Below, in pieces: positions 28,528 through 38,075 of a stretch of 51,990 nt of DNA. The notes beneath the pieces are model-generated. The model was given only the letters and a program-made list of their open reading frames with translations. It was not told the DNA's origin and did no database searches. The DNA is from Comamonas sp. lk (GTDB lineage: Bacteria; Pseudomonadota; Gammaproteobacteria; Burkholderiales; Burkholderiaceae_C): contig CAMAQV010000019.1 of the NCBI GenBank assembly GCA_945860595.1, forward strand, positions 1 through 51,990, given 5' to 3'. Positions within the stretch are counted from its first letter, which is position 1. Each line of letters starts with the position of its first letter. The position numbers were made by a program, and so were the translations under genes.

Positions 28528-30189
28528 ATGGCTCAATACGTTTTCTCCATGAACCGGGTCGGCAAGATCGTGCCGCCCAAGCGCCACATCCTCAAAAATA
28601 TTTCGCTCAGCTTTTTCCCCGGAGCCAAGATTGGCGTGCTGGGCACCAACGGGTCGGGCAAGTCCACCTTGCTGAAAATCATGGCTGGTATCGACACCGA
28701 GATTGAGGGCGAAGCGATCCCCATGGCGGGTCTGCAAATCGGCTACCTGCCGCAGGAGCCGAAGCTGGACGACAGCCAGACCGTGCGCGAGAGCGTGGAG
28801 AGTGGCATGGGCAAGGTGTTTGCCGCCAAAGCGCGTCTGGAAGAGGTTTACGCCGCCTATGCCGAGGAGGACGCCGACTTTGACGCCCTGGCCGCTGAGC
28901 AGGCGAATCTGGAAGCCATCATCGCCACCGCTGGCACCGACTCGGAACACCAGCTCGAAATCGCCGCCGACGCACTGCGCCTGCCGCCCTGGGACGCGAA
29001 GATCGGCGTGCTGTCGGGTGGCGAAAAGCGCCGTGTGGCGCTGTGCCAGTTGCTGCTCTCCAAGCCCGACATGCTGCTGCTGGATGAGCCGACCAACCAC
29101 CTGGACGCCGAGTCGGTGGACTGGCTGGAGCAGTTTTTGCAGCGCTACCCTGGCACTGTGGTGGCCATCACCCATGACCGTTACTTTCTGGACAACGCCG
29201 CCGAGTGGATTTTGGAACTCGACCGCGGCTCCGGCATGCCCTACAAAGGCAATTACAGCGATTGGTTGAGCCAGAAACAGGCGCGCTTGGAGGCCGAACA
29301 AAAAGGCGAAGAGGCCCGCGCCAAAGCGCTGAAAAAAGAGCTGGAGTGGTCGCGCCAAAACCCCAAGGCCCGCCAGGCCAAGAGTAAGGCACGCCTGGCG
29401 CGTTTTGAAGAGCTCAGCGACTTTGAATACCAGCAGCGCAACGAAACCAACGAGATTTTCATCCCCGTGGCCGACCGCCTGGGCCAGGAAGTGATTGAGT
29501 TTGTGGGCGTCACCAAGTCGTTTGGCGACCGGGTTCTGATCGATAACCTGAGCTTCAAGATTCCGCCCGGTGCCATCGTCGGCATCATCGGCCCCAATGG
29601 TGCGGGCAAGTCCACTTTGTTCAAGATGATTGCCGGGCGCGAGAAACCCGATTCCGGCGAAGTCAAGATCGGCCAGACCGTCAAGATGGCTTTTGTCGAC
29701 CAGTCGCGCGACAGCCTGGAGAATGACAAAACCGTGTGGGAAGACATCTCCGGCGGCCTGGACATCATCAACGTGGGCAAGTTCCAAATGGCCAGCCGTG
29801 CGTATTGCGGGCGCTTCAACTTCAACGGCGCGGACCAGCAGAAAAAAGTCGGCATGCTCTCCGGCGGGGAGCGCGGGCGCCTGCATCTGGCCAAAACCCT
29901 GATTGCCGGTGGCAATGTGCTGATGCTGGACGAGCCGTCCAACGACCTCGATGTGGAAACCCTGCGCGCGCTGGAAGATGCTTTGCTGGAATTTGCCGGC
30001 ACCTTGCTGGTGATCAGCCATGACCGCTGGTTTCTGGACCGGATTGCCACGCACATTCTGGCCGCCGAGGGCGACAGCCAATGGGTTTACTTCGACGGCA
30101 ATTACCAGGAATACGAGGCCGACAAGCGCCGTCGTTTGGGCGAAGAGGGCGCTAAACCGAAGCGGGTGCGCTTCAAGGCGCTCAAGTAG
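28528..30189 (+). CDS. ettA: Energy-dependent translational throttle protein EttA
   Basis: ABC-F ATPase that binds the ribosomal E site and gates the first elongation step according to ATP/ADP. 553 aa (E. coli 555). Two ABC domains: GTNGSGKST with LSGGEKRRV and LLDEPTNHLD, and GPNGAGKST with LSGGERGRL and MLDEPSNDLD. The arm insertion and the basic linker (SRQNPKARQAKSKARLARFEEL) match EttA. No transmembrane segments. Start at ATG 28528 (MAQYVFSMNRVGK), the family N-terminus. Its stop overlaps the convergent DMT transporter gene by 8 bp. Confidence 0.96.
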   Translation: MAQYVFSMNRVGKIVPPKRHILKNISLSFFPGAKIGVLGTNGSGKSTLLKIMAGIDTEIEGEAIPMAGLQIGYLPQEPKLDDSQTVRESVESGMGKVFAAKARLEEVYAAYAEEDADFDALAAEQANLEAIIATAGTDSEHQLEIAADALRLPPWDAKIGVLSGGEKRRVALCQLLLSKPDMLLLDEPTNHLDAESVDWLEQFLQRYPGTVVAITHDRYFLDNAAEWILELDRGSGMPYKGNYSDWLSQKQARLEAEQKGEEARAKALKKELEWSRQNPKARQAKSKARLARFEELSDFEYQQRNETNEIFIPVADRLGQEVIEFVGVTKSFGDRVLIDNLSFKIPPGAIVGIIGPNGAGKSTLFKMIAGREKPDSGEVKIGQTVKMAFVDQSRDSLENDKTVWEDISGGLDIINVGKFQMASRAYCGRFNFNGADQQKKVGMLSGGERGRLHLAKTLIAGGNVLMLDEPSNDLDVETLRALEDALLEFAGTLLVISHDRWFLDRIATHILAAEGDSQWVYFDGNYQEYEADKRRRLGEEGAKPKRVRFKALK

Positions 30190-31138
30190 TTTCTGCGGCT
30201 GCGTCCGGCGGGGTGGCCGCAGCGGGTTTGCGGTTCACCAGGGTAATGCCAAAAATCACCGTTGCCAACGCGGCCACCAGTTCGATGTGTACCGGCTCGC
30301 CCAGCCAGAGTGCACCGAAGATCAGCGCAAACACCGGGGTCGACAGAGCGAAAGAACCGATTTTGGTAGCCGGATATCGCCCCAGCATCCACATCCACAC
30401 CAGATAGCTGGCAAAGCCTCCCACCACGGCTTGCAGCGCCAGCGAGGTGATGGCAAATGGGCTGAAGCTGCTGACCCACACGTCGCCCAGGATCATCGAC
30501 AAGGCACCGCCCGCCACCGCTGTGCAAGCGACTTGGTAGAACAGCAGCTTCTCGGCGCTGGCGCGCATCAGCCGGTGGCTGCTGCGGATGGTGACTGTGG
30601 TCATGGCCCAAAACAAGCCGCTGGCCAGGCCCAGGATATCGCCCCAGTGCTGGGCGGCGGTTTGCCCGCGCAGCAAGCCGTCGCGCAGGGTATAGGCCAC
30701 CGCCATAAACGCGAGCAGCAGCCCGACCCATTGCAAGGCCCGCAGGCGCTCCGAGCGGATCACCCAGGGCAGGATCAGCGCGGCCCACAGCGGCGATGCG
30801 TATAAGAACACCGTCAGACGCGACGCCGGGATGTATTGCAAGCCCAAAAACACGCACAGCATTTCGCCGGCAAACAGGGCACCGACCAGCAGGCCAGGCC
30901 ACAGGCTGCCATCGCGATCAAACAGTGCAATACCGCGCACGCGGCACCACAGCATCAGGCACGCGGTGGACGCAGCAAAGCGCAGCATGGCCTGGAACGC
31001 GGCAGGCATTTCTGCCAGCGTGGCCTTGACCAGCACCTGCTGCAAACCCCAAAAGGCGCAGCAACTCAAAAGCAGGGCGGCAGCGGGCAGGCCCAGATGG
31101 TCTCTGCGCGGATGGCCCGCGCGCTCAGCATCCGCCAT
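30182..31138 (-). CDS. EamA/DMT-family transporter
   Basis: 318 aa with about ten hydrophobic helices in two EamA repeats. The first begins ALLLSCCAFWGLQQVLVKATLAEMPAAFQAMLRF; the second begins ILGLASGLFWAMTTVTIRS and includes SPFAITSLALQAVVGGFASYLVWMW. DMT proteins commonly export amino acids or other metabolites. Its ATG overlaps the aapP stop codon (TGATG on the minus strand), so it is the distal, translationally coupled gene of the amino-acid importer operon. An amino-acid exporter role is an inference from that context. Confidence 0.88.
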   Translation of the reverse strand: MADAERAGHPRRDHLGLPAAALLLSCCAFWGLQQVLVKATLAEMPAAFQAMLRFAASTACLMLWCRVRGIALFDRDGSLWPGLLVGALFAGEMLCVFLGLQYIPASRLTVFLYASPLWAALILPWVIRSERLRALQWVGLLLAFMAVAYTLRDGLLRGQTAAQHWGDILGLASGLFWAMTTVTIRSSHRLMRASAEKLLFYQVACTAVAGGALSMILGDVWVSSFSPFAITSLALQAVVGGFASYLVWMWMLGRYPATKIGSFALSTPVFALIFGALWLGEPVHIELVAALATVIFGITLVNRKPAAATPPDAAAETT

Positions 31139-31881
31139 CAGTGGCCCAGAATTTTGGACAGAAAGTCGCGGCTGCGCTCGTTTTGCGGGTTGTTGAAAAA
31201 TGCGTCGGGCGTGTTTTGCTCAACGATCTGGCCTTCGTCCATGAAGATCACGCGGTCGGCCACGGCTTTGGCAAAACCCATCTCGTGGGTGACGCACACC
31301 ATGGTGATGCCTTGGCCGGCCAGTTCAATCATCACGTCCAGCACCTCCTTGATCATCTCGGGGTCGAGCGCCGAGGTTGGCTCATCGAACAACATGATTT
31401 TGGGTGTGAGGCACAGGGCGCGGGCAATCGCCACGCGCTGCTGCTGACCGCCGCTGAGTTGCAGCGGGTATTTGTGCGCCTGCTCGGCGATGCGCACGCG
31501 CTGCAACTGCTCCATGGCGCGTGCGTCGGCTTCTTTCTTTGGCAACTTGCCCACCCACATGGGCGAGAGGGTCAGGTTTTCCAGGACTGTGAGGTGGGGG
31601 AAGAGGTTGAACTGCTGAAACACCATGCCCACTTTTTTGCGCACATCGTCAATGACTTTGATGTCGTCGCCAATCTCCACGCCGTCCACACGCAACACGC
31701 CTTGCTGGTGCTCTTCCAGGCGGTTGATGCAGCGGATGAGCGTGGATTTACCGGAGCCGGACGGGCCGCAGATCACAATGCGTTCGCCGGTCTGGATGCT
31801 CAGGTCGATGTCACGCAGCACGTGGAAGCTGTTGCCGTACCACTTGTTGACTTTCTCGAACGCGATGATGGGTGATGGCAT
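31138..31881 (-). CDS. aapP: Polar amino-acid ABC transporter ATPase (AapP/GlnQ type)
   Basis: 247 aa from ATG 31881. Walker [10 protein letters not shown], signature [15 protein letters not shown] and Walker [15 protein letters not shown], followed by the H-loop [10 protein letters not shown]. It starts 11 bp after the upstream permease gene. With aapJ, aapQ and aapM it forms a complete general L-amino-acid importer. An in-frame extension upstream to 31959 lies inside the permease gene and has no ABC similarity, so it is rejected. Confidence 0.94.
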   Translation of the reverse strand: MPSPIIAFEKVNKWYGNSFHVLRDIDLSIQTGERIVICGPSGSGKSTLIRCINRLEEHQQGVLRVDGVEIGDDIKVIDDVRKKVGMVFQQFNLFPHLTVLENLTLSPMWVGKLPKKEADARAMEQLQRVRIAEQAHKYPLQLSGGQQQRVAIARALCLTPKIMLFDEPTSALDPEMIKEVLDVMIELAGQGITMVCVTHEMGFAKAVADRVIFMDEGQIVEQNTPDAFFNNPQNERSRDFLSKILGH

Positions 31882-31892
31882 GGAATGGTTCC

Positions 31893-32987
31893 TCAGCGCT
31901 GGCGGCTTTTGTTGACCTGGGACTCGATCCACTGGCTGTAGCGCGACATGGAATAGCAAAATACAAAGTAAATAAAGGCGATGAACAGATAGCCTTCAAT
32001 GCGGAAGGCCCGCCAGTCCGCGTCCGAGTTCATGGCCATGCCCATGGCGCCGGTCAGCTCGTACAGGCTGACGATCGCCACCAGCGAGGTGTCCTTGAAG
32101 GTGGAGATGAAGTTGTTCATCAAGCCCGGAACTACCATCGCCAGGGCTTGCGGCAAAACAATTTTGCGCTGCGTTTGCCAGTAAGACAGCCCCAGCGTGG
32201 CCGCAGCTTCGATTTGGCCTTTGGGAATGGCTTGCAAGCCGCCACGAATCACCTCTGCCATATAGGCTGCGGTAAACAGGGTGATGCCGGCGAGCACCCG
32301 CACCAGCACATCGATGTTGAAACCCTCGGGCATCAGCAGCGGAAACATGAACGAGGCCATGAACAGCACCGAGATCAGCGGCACGCCGCGTATCAGCTCC
32401 ACATAAACGGTACACAGACTGCGGATCGCCGGCATGCCCGAGCGCCGGCCCAGTGCAACCAACATGGCGATGGGGAATGCCATCACCATGGATAAAGACG
32501 CCAGCAAAATCGTCAACGGCAGGCCGCTCCACAGGTCGGTTTCCACATAACGCAGCCCCGCGATGCCGCCACGCATCAGCGCGAAATACACCACCAGTAC
32601 GCCAAGCCAAAGGACAGGCAGCCAGGACTTCCAAAAGGCACGCGTGCAACTCGCCAGGATCAGGCCCAACAGCATGGTGGTACACAGCAGTGCACGCCAA
32701 TGTTCCTCTTGCGGGTAGCGGCCAAAAATCATGAAGCGGAATTTTTCCTTCACCACGGCCCAGCATGCGCCGTGTGCGGTATGGCAAGCTTCGTGGCCGC
32801 CGTTGAGTACCGCGTCCGCGATCGCCCAGTTGAAAAACTTGGGTGCCAGCGCCAGGAAAACCAGGCCGATCAGCACCGTGCCCAGGCTGGTCTTCCAGTC
32901 GTGAAACAGGTTGGCTTGGCACCAGCCGATCCAGCCACTGGCAGCAGTGGGCGCGGGGCGTGGGGCGATGGGGGCGTAGGTCGACAT
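31893..32987 (-). CDS. aapM: Amino-acid ABC transporter permease (AapM type)
   Basis: 364 aa with an N-terminal extension containing several extra helices before the HisM-type permease core, as in AapM. The EAA loop region reads [30 protein letters not shown], the expected contact site for the ATPase. The last part includes [22 protein letters not shown]. It pairs with AapQ (392 aa) as the heterodimeric membrane pore. Spacing to aapQ is 12 bp and to aapP 11 bp. Confidence 0.93.
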   Translation of the reverse strand: MSTYAPIAPRPAPTAASGWIGWCQANLFHDWKTSLGTVLIGLVFLALAPKFFNWAIADAVLNGGHEACHTAHGACWAVVKEKFRFMIFGRYPQEEHWRALLCTTMLLGLILASCTRAFWKSWLPVLWLGVLVVYFALMRGGIAGLRYVETDLWSGLPLTILLASLSMVMAFPIAMLVALGRRSGMPAIRSLCTVYVELIRGVPLISVLFMASFMFPLLMPEGFNIDVLVRVLAGITLFTAAYMAEVIRGGLQAIPKGQIEAAATLGLSYWQTQRKIVLPQALAMVVPGLMNNFISTFKDTSLVAIVSLYELTGAMGMAMNSDADWRAFRIEGYLFIAFIYFVFCYSMSRYSQWIESQVNKSRQR

Positions 32988-32999
32988 CGGAGGCAGGTG

Positions 33000-34178
33000 T
33001 TAGCGCTCTTTGATTTCAGCGCGGGCGTTGTACCAGTTCATCAGCACCGAGGTGGCCAGCGAGGTACTCAGGTACACCAGCATGATCAGCGCAATGCATT
33101 CGACGGCGCGGCCGGTCTGGTTGATCGATGTATTGGCAATAGAGACCACATCCGGGTAGCCAATGGCCACCGCCAGTGAGGAGTTTTTGGTCAGATTGAG
33201 GTACTGGTTGGTGATAGGCGGAATGATGACCCGCAGTGCCTGGGGCAGCATCACCAGGCGCATGCTATGGCTTTGCGACAGCCCGAGCGCACTGGCAGCC
33301 TCGGCCTGTCCTTGCGGCACGGCTTGGATGCCGCCGCGCACCACCTCGGCCACAAAAGCCGCGGTGTACATGGTCAAGCCGATTAGCAGCGCCAGAAACT
33401 CGGGCGTCAGCGAACCGCCGTTCTCGACGGCGAACTCGCCCCGGATGGGAAAATTCGTTTCCGTTGGCGCGCCACCCAGCAGCCAGCCTGCAATACCGCA
33501 TGCCAGAAAAATGCCCAGCGGCATCCAGAACATGCTGCGTGGCACACCCGTGGCGATGAACCTGCTCCAAGCGTTTTTACGCCAAGCCACAGCCGCGCCC
33601 ACACCCAGCAGCAGTCCCCAAGCGGCCCAGACATGGCCGTTGGCCCACACGGGAATCGGAAAATTCAAGCCACCCTTGCTCAAGAAGAAGGGGCCGACTT
33701 CCCAGGCCTCAGCCATAGCGGGTAAAAACTCGGTGAAGATCAGGTACCACATCAGCAGTTGCAGCAAGATGGGAATATTGCGGAAGGCTTCCACGTACAC
33801 ACGGCACAGCCCGCGAACCAGTGCGTTGCGCGAAAAGCGCCCCACGCCAATCAAGGTGCCAAGGACCGTGGTCAGCACAATACCCAGCACCGCTACGCGC
33901 AACGTGTTGGTCACGCCGACCAGATAGGCCTGTAAATAGGATTCACCCGGATCAAAAGTGAAAAGACTCTCGCCGATATCAAAACCGGCGGTTCCCAGCA
34001 GAAAACCGAACCCGCTTTGCATGCCGCGCTGGCGCATATTGGTCGCGGTGTTATGTGCCAGGAATAAGACCAGCAGGGCAATCACTGCAACGGCCAGCAC
34101 CTGGTAGACCAGGGCGCGAAAGGCCTGGCTACGCCAGGACCAGCGTTTGCTAGGCGGATGGCTGGGTGGTGCGGACAT
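33000..34178 (-). CDS. aapQ: Amino-acid ABC transporter permease (AapQ type)
   Basis: 392 aa. First helix LVYQVLAVAVIALLVLFLAH, a large insertion with extra helices around 170-230 typical of AapQ, then the EAA loop FVAEVVRGGIQAVPQGQAEAASALGLSQSH and the conserved PPITNQYLNLTKNSSLAVAIGYPD. Forms the membrane channel with AapM. It lies 101 bp downstream of aapJ, and that gap holds a strong hairpin, probably lowering permease expression relative to the binding protein. Confidence 0.93.
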   Translation of the reverse strand: MSAPPSHPPSKRWSWRSQAFRALVYQVLAVAVIALLVLFLAHNTATNMRQRGMQSGFGFLLGTAGFDIGESLFTFDPGESYLQAYLVGVTNTLRVAVLGIVLTTVLGTLIGVGRFSRNALVRGLCRVYVEAFRNIPILLQLLMWYLIFTEFLPAMAEAWEVGPFFLSKGGLNFPIPVWANGHVWAAWGLLLGVGAAVAWRKNAWSRFIATGVPRSMFWMPLGIFLACGIAGWLLGGAPTETNFPIRGEFAVENGGSLTPEFLALLIGLTMYTAAFVAEVVRGGIQAVPQGQAEAASALGLSQSHSMRLVMLPQALRVIIPPITNQYLNLTKNSSLAVAIGYPDVVSIANTSINQTGRAVECIALIMLVYLSTSLATSVLMNWYNARAEIKER

Positions 34179-34225
34179 GCGCGTTTACGGCATAGATGGT
34201 TGTTGAATTAACCGGCATAGCATAA

Positions 34226-34252
34226 GGGCAGCGCAACTGCGTTGCGCTGCCC
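34226..34252 (-). repeat. Intercistronic stem-loop between aapJ and aapQ
   Basis: GGGCAGCGCAA (34226-34236) and TTGCGCTGCCC (34242-34252) form a perfect 11-bp stem around a 5-nt loop (CTGCG). On the transcribed minus strand it follows the aapJ stop by about 27 nt and is followed by TTATGC rather than a T-run. It therefore looks more like an mRNA-stabilising or partial-termination hairpin than a full terminator. Confidence 0.65.
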
Positions 34253-34279
34253 TCAAGCATAGATCCTGCGATTTAAAAA

Positions 34280-35314
34280 TTAACGGATCGGCGGCGCGTA
34301 CTGGATGCCGTCGTTATTCCACAAATTGTTCAATCCGCGCGGCAATTGCAGTGCCGATTTCATGCCGACATTGCGCTCAAAAATTTCACCGTAGTTGCCC
34401 GTGGCTTTGACGGCGTGCAACATCCATTCGCGATCGAGACCGAGCAATTTGCCCGTGTCTTCGGTCGAGCCCAAAATGCGGCCCACGACCGGGTCTTTGC
34501 TGCTGGCTTTGAGTTCGTCCACATTGGCCTGGGTGATGCCGTTCTCTTCGGCTTCGAGCAAGCCGTAAATCGTCCATTTGACGATAGCAGCCCATTCATC
34601 ATCACCACGGCGAACCAGCGGTCCGAGTGGCTCTTTGGAAATCAGCTCGGGAAGAATCAGGTGGTCGTCAGGCTTAGGGGCGACCTTGTTGCGCACAGCA
34701 GCCAGGCCGGAGGCATCGGTGGTGTATGCGAGGCAACGGCCGGAGAAGTAAGCACCTTCAACCGCATCCAGCTTTTCAAACACAACAGGTTTGATGCTCA
34801 GGTTGTTGGCCCTGGAGTAGTCGGTCAGGTTTTTCTCGGTCGTGGTGCCGGACTGTACGCACACGGTTTGGCCTTTGAGCTGTTTGGCGCTGGTGATCTT
34901 GCTCTTGACGGGAACCATGAAGCCCTGGCCGTCGTAATAGACCACGGCGGTCTGGCTCAGGCCCAAGGACGCGTCACGCGTCAAGGTGAAAGTGGTGTTA
35001 CGCGACAGCATGTCGATTTCGCCGGACTGCAGCGCGGTGAAACGCGCCTGGGCTGTCAGGGGTACATATTTCACTTTTCCAGCGTCACCCAGGGTCGCGG
35101 CGGCTACGGCGCGGCAAATGTCCACATCCAGGCCGACCCACTTACCATTGGAGTCGGCGGCACTGAAGCCGGGCAGACCGGTGTGCACACCGCAAATGAT
35201 TTGCCCGCGGGCTTTGATGGCATCCAAGGTTTTGCCGGCCTGGGCAGGCATTGCGACAACAGCGCCGATGACCGCTGCAGCCACGGCTGCAAACTTCAGT
35301 TTTTGAAATGGCAT
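34280..35314 (-). CDS. aapJ: Periplasmic general L-amino-acid binding protein (AapJ type)
   Basis: 344 aa. Signal peptide MPFQKLKFAAVAAAVIGAVVAMPAQA (cleavage after about residue 26, AQA). The mature domain begins GKTLDAIKARGQIICGVHTGLPGFSA, and the solute-binding family 3 signature is present (GLDVDICRAVAAATLGD). Two Cys in the mature part (CGVH and CVQSGT) could form a disulfide, as could a third in GRCLAYTTD. First gene of aapJ-Q-M-P; delivers amino acids to the AapQM pore. A hairpin follows the gene. Confidence 0.94.
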   Translation of the reverse strand: MPFQKLKFAAVAAAVIGAVVAMPAQAGKTLDAIKARGQIICGVHTGLPGFSAADSNGKWVGLDVDICRAVAAATLGDAGKVKYVPLTAQARFTALQSGEIDMLSRNTTFTLTRDASLGLSQTAVVYYDGQGFMVPVKSKITSAKQLKGQTVCVQSGTTTEKNLTDYSRANNLSIKPVVFEKLDAVEGAYFSGRCLAYTTDASGLAAVRNKVAPKPDDHLILPELISKEPLGPLVRRGDDEWAAIVKWTIYGLLEAEENGITQANVDELKASSKDPVVGRILGSTEDTGKLLGLDREWMLHAVKATGNYGEIFERNVGMKSALQLPRGLNNLWNNDGIQYAPPIR

Positions 35315-35486
35315 ATACGTATTCCTCTATGGTGTTTTTGATGCGGCTCGAAAAGCCGACCTGTGGAGAAAACTAAACGATGCCCGCACGATCCCACGGG
35401 TGGCGGTAAGCTCGGGCAGAACCATTGTAGCTACCCGGTTTTTTGGATTAACCCATATGTAAATAGGCCTATACACCGGTCGCCTT
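35315..35486. promoter_or_regulatory. Divergent promoter region aapJ / serine hydrolase
   Basis: A 172-bp gap. On the minus strand TACAAT (35429-35424, 5/6 match to -10) stands 16 bp from a weak -35 (TTAATC, 35451-35446) and would serve aapJ. A 10-bp palindrome ATAGGCCTAT lies at 35463-35472, immediately before the plus-strand gene start at 35487, where it could act as an operator or be fortuitous. No riboswitch-like structure was recognised. Confidence 0.35.
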
Positions 35487-36701
35487 ATGCAAACTCGCAA
35501 TACACATGCTCCGATGTTGTCGCCAATAGACCTTGCGCGCGCGGGCTTCGATACGCCCCGCACACATGCAGCGGTGCAGCACCTGCAAGCCGAAATTAAT
35601 CTGGGCCGCATTCCCGGTGTGGTGCTCTTGGCCGCCCGCCATGGCGGTCTCGTTGTGCACGAGGCGCTCGGCTTGCAGGATCCGCAGTCGGGTACGCCCA
35701 TGGCGCTGGATGCGATTTTCCGTATTTACTCCATGACCAAGCCCATCACCTCCTTGGCGGTGTTGCAGTTGGCGGAGCGCGGGCAGTTGATGTTGAGCGA
35801 TCCAGTGCGTAAATATCTGCCGGCCTTTGCGCAGCTGCAGGTGGCGCAGTTTGACGGCGACCGCATGACGCTGCACCCCATGCGCCAACAACCCACGATC
35901 CACGATTTGTTGCGCCACACCGCCGGACTCACCTACGCCTTTTTGGACGATGGCCCCATGCAGCGAATGTACGTCAAGGCCCGCTTGCGCAGCGGCACCT
36001 TGGATGCCGATGGATTCATCCGGGCGCTGGCTGGCTTGCCCCTGGCTTTCCAGCCCGGCTCCATGTGGGAATACAGCCACGCCACCGACGTGCTGGGCGC
36101 GGTGATCGAGGCAGTGACTGGCCAGCGTCTGGGCGTGTTTCTAGAAGAGTCCATTTGTGGCCCCTTGGGAATGGTGGATACGGGCTTTTGGACACCGCCC
36201 GAAAAACAGCACCGGCTGGCCGAACCGCTGGCTGCCGACATCCCCTTGCTGCCCATGCCGCTGTTGGACCCACGCAAACCGCCATCCATGGACGGAGGCG
36301 GCTCGGGTCTGATGTCGACCGCCATGGACTACGCGCGGTTTTTGCAATGCCTGCTGAACGGCGGCGAATTGGACGGGCAGCGTATTGCCAGCCCGCACAC
36401 GGTGCGCATGATGACGCATGACCATGTGGGCAGTATTCCGCAGAACATCAGCCAATTTGGCGGTCAGATGCTCACACCGGGTATCGGTTTCGGCCTGGGG
36501 TTTGCGGTACGCATGGCCGGAGGCCTGGAAGACCTGCCGGGCTCGCCGGGCATGTATTCCTGGGGCGGCGTCTGCGGCACCACGTTTTGGGTGGACCCCC
36601 AGCAGGAACTGGTAGCGATACTGATGAGCCAGGCCTCCTTGCAGCGCGAGCACTACCGGCAGCTCTGGCGCAACTTGGTCTACGGAGCCATGGAGCGTTG
36701 A
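35487..36701 (+). CDS. Class C beta-lactamase-fold serine hydrolase (EstB-like)
   Basis: 404 aa, beta-lactamase/penicillin-binding-protein-like domain. The catalytic SxxK is S82-M-T-K85 in FRIYSMTKPITSL; the second motif is Y-S-H within MWEYSHATDVLG; and the third region is GGVCGTTFWVDP. This resembles EstB-type esterases and transesterases more than true AmpC lactamases (no clear KTG). No signal peptide was seen, so a cytoplasmic carboxylesterase is likely. ATG at 35487 or 35514 could start it. An 11-bp gap separates it from the following reductase gene, suggesting an operon. Confidence 0.87.
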   Translation: MQTRNTHAPMLSPIDLARAGFDTPRTHAAVQHLQAEINLGRIPGVVLLAARHGGLVVHEALGLQDPQSGTPMALDAIFRIYSMTKPITSLAVLQLAERGQLMLSDPVRKYLPAFAQLQVAQFDGDRMTLHPMRQQPTIHDLLRHTAGLTYAFLDDGPMQRMYVKARLRSGTLDADGFIRALAGLPLAFQPGSMWEYSHATDVLGAVIEAVTGQRLGVFLEESICGPLGMVDTGFWTPPEKQHRLAEPLAADIPLLPMPLLDPRKPPSMDGGGSGLMSTAMDYARFLQCLLNGGELDGQRIASPHTVRMMTHDHVGSIPQNISQFGGQMLTPGIGFGLGFAVRMAGGLEDLPGSPGMYSWGGVCGTTFWVDPQQELVAILMSQASLQREHYRQLWRNLVYGAMER

Positions 36702-36712
36702 GCGGGATCGGT

Positions 36713-38074
36713 ATGGCGCAAGCTCCGGATACCCCCTCTGCTGACACATCGGCTGGGCAGGCACCCTTGCCACCCATGGACACTGCGCCGCCGGATGGCA
36801 AGGCTGCGCCGGGGGAGTTCGCTGCAGAAGACGGGATCGCGGCAGACGAACAGGCCAGTGCGCCGCCAGCTCGGCCTTACGCGCTGGTCTTGTTTGGTGC
36901 CAGCGGATTTGTCGGTCGGCAAGCGGCGCAGTACCTGGCGCAGCACGCCGACATGGTGGACCGGCCGTGGGCGATTGCCGGGCGCAACCAGGAGCGGCTG
37001 GAGGCGATCCGTGCGCGATGTACCGGGCACCTGCCCGACATCGTGCTGGCCAACGCGGATGACACGGCCTCGCTGAATATTTTGGCCTCGTGCGCCGACG
37101 TGGTGATGAGCACCGCCGGGCCCTTTGCCGTACTGGGCAGTGGCCTGGTGGCTGCCTGCGTGCGCCAACGAACGCACTATGTTGACATCACCGGCGAGAC
37201 GCCCTGGGTGCGCGACCTGATTGCCCGCCACCATGCGCAGGCGGCGGACGATGGAACCCGCATCGTGCCCCTGTGCGGCTTTGACTCGGTGCCCTCCGAT
37301 CTCAGCGCTTTCCTTGCGCACAGCACGCTGATGCAGCGCCATAGCGAGCCGGCCTACCGCGTGAAGGCCGCTTTCCGCTTGCGCGGCGGCTTCAATGGCG
37401 GCACGCTGGCCTCGATGTTCCATCTGTTTGACAGCGGCGAGGCACGCATGCTGAGTGATCCGTTTTTGCTCAATCCGCCAGGCCTGCGTCCTTACAGCGG
37501 CCCGCAGCATGCCGACCCGTCTTCCCCGCAGTGGGACGACAAACTGGGCCACTGGCTGGCACCCTTTTATATGGGACCAATCAACTCGCGCGTGGTGCGG
37601 CGCAGTGCCGCATTGCTGGGCTTCAGCCCGGATTTTGCGTACCGGGAATACCTGCAAACCGGCTCCGGCATCGGTGGCGCGCTGGCGGCAGGCAGTTTGA
37701 GTTTTGCCGAAGCCGTGACCCAGGCCGTGCTCAACTGGGCACCGATGCGCCACCTGATCCAAAGTTATGCGCCCGCACCCGGTACCGGACCCTCTGAAGA
37801 CGTGATGAACCACGGCAGCTTCCACTGCGAATGGCTGGCCCGCAGCGCCAGCGGTAAGGTGGTACGCGGCCACATTGCCGATGTCGGTGACCCCGGTAAC
37901 CGGGGCACTACCAAAATGCTGTGTGAATCGGCGCTCGCGCTGGTGGTCAACCGGGATGAGCTGCCCGGTGGCCCGGCCATGGGCGGCATCCTGACTCCGG
38001 CCAGTGCCTTTGGCGACGTATTGGTGCGGCGGCTGCGCGCCGCCGGGATGCGTATCCGGGTGAACCCGGCCTGA
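36713..38074 (+). CDS. Saccharopine-dehydrogenase-like / trans-acting enoyl reductase family protein
   Basis: 453 aa from ATG 36713. After an acidic, Pro-rich N-terminal extension of about 60 residues (probably disordered) comes the Rossmann motif ALVLFGASGFVGRQAAQYL. Further family segments are WAIAGRNQERLEAI, SCADVVMSTAGPFAVLGSGLVAAC and THYVDITGETPWVRDL, then the C-terminal GGILTPASAFGDVLVRRL. Relatives include mycobacterial trans-acting enoyl reductases and yeast-type saccharopine dehydrogenases, but a bacterial function is not established. A shorter start at 36776 is possible. It ends 1 bp before the convergent phosphoribosyltransferase stop. Confidence 0.85.
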   Translation: MAQAPDTPSADTSAGQAPLPPMDTAPPDGKAAPGEFAAEDGIAADEQASAPPARPYALVLFGASGFVGRQAAQYLAQHADMVDRPWAIAGRNQERLEAIRARCTGHLPDIVLANADDTASLNILASCADVVMSTAGPFAVLGSGLVAACVRQRTHYVDITGETPWVRDLIARHHAQAADDGTRIVPLCGFDSVPSDLSAFLAHSTLMQRHSEPAYRVKAAFRLRGGFNGGTLASMFHLFDSGEARMLSDPFLLNPPGLRPYSGPQHADPSSPQWDDKLGHWLAPFYMGPINSRVVRRSAALLGFSPDFAYREYLQTGSGIGGALAAGSLSFAEAVTQAVLNWAPMRHLIQSYAPAPGTGPSEDVMNHGSFHCEWLARSASGKVVRGHIADVGDPGNRGTTKMLCESALALVVNRDELPGGPAMGGILTPASAFGDVLVRRLRAAGMRIRVNPA

Positions 38075-38075
38075 T

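Noticed and set aside
28516..30081. A 521-codon open frame on the minus strand opposite ettA
   Set aside because: Antisense shadow; ettA carries all ABC motifs in the plus-strand frame.
35463..35472. ATAGGCCTAT palindrome as a firm operator
   Set aside because: Ten-base perfect palindromes are expected by chance in 52 kb, so it is mentioned only within the intergenic region.
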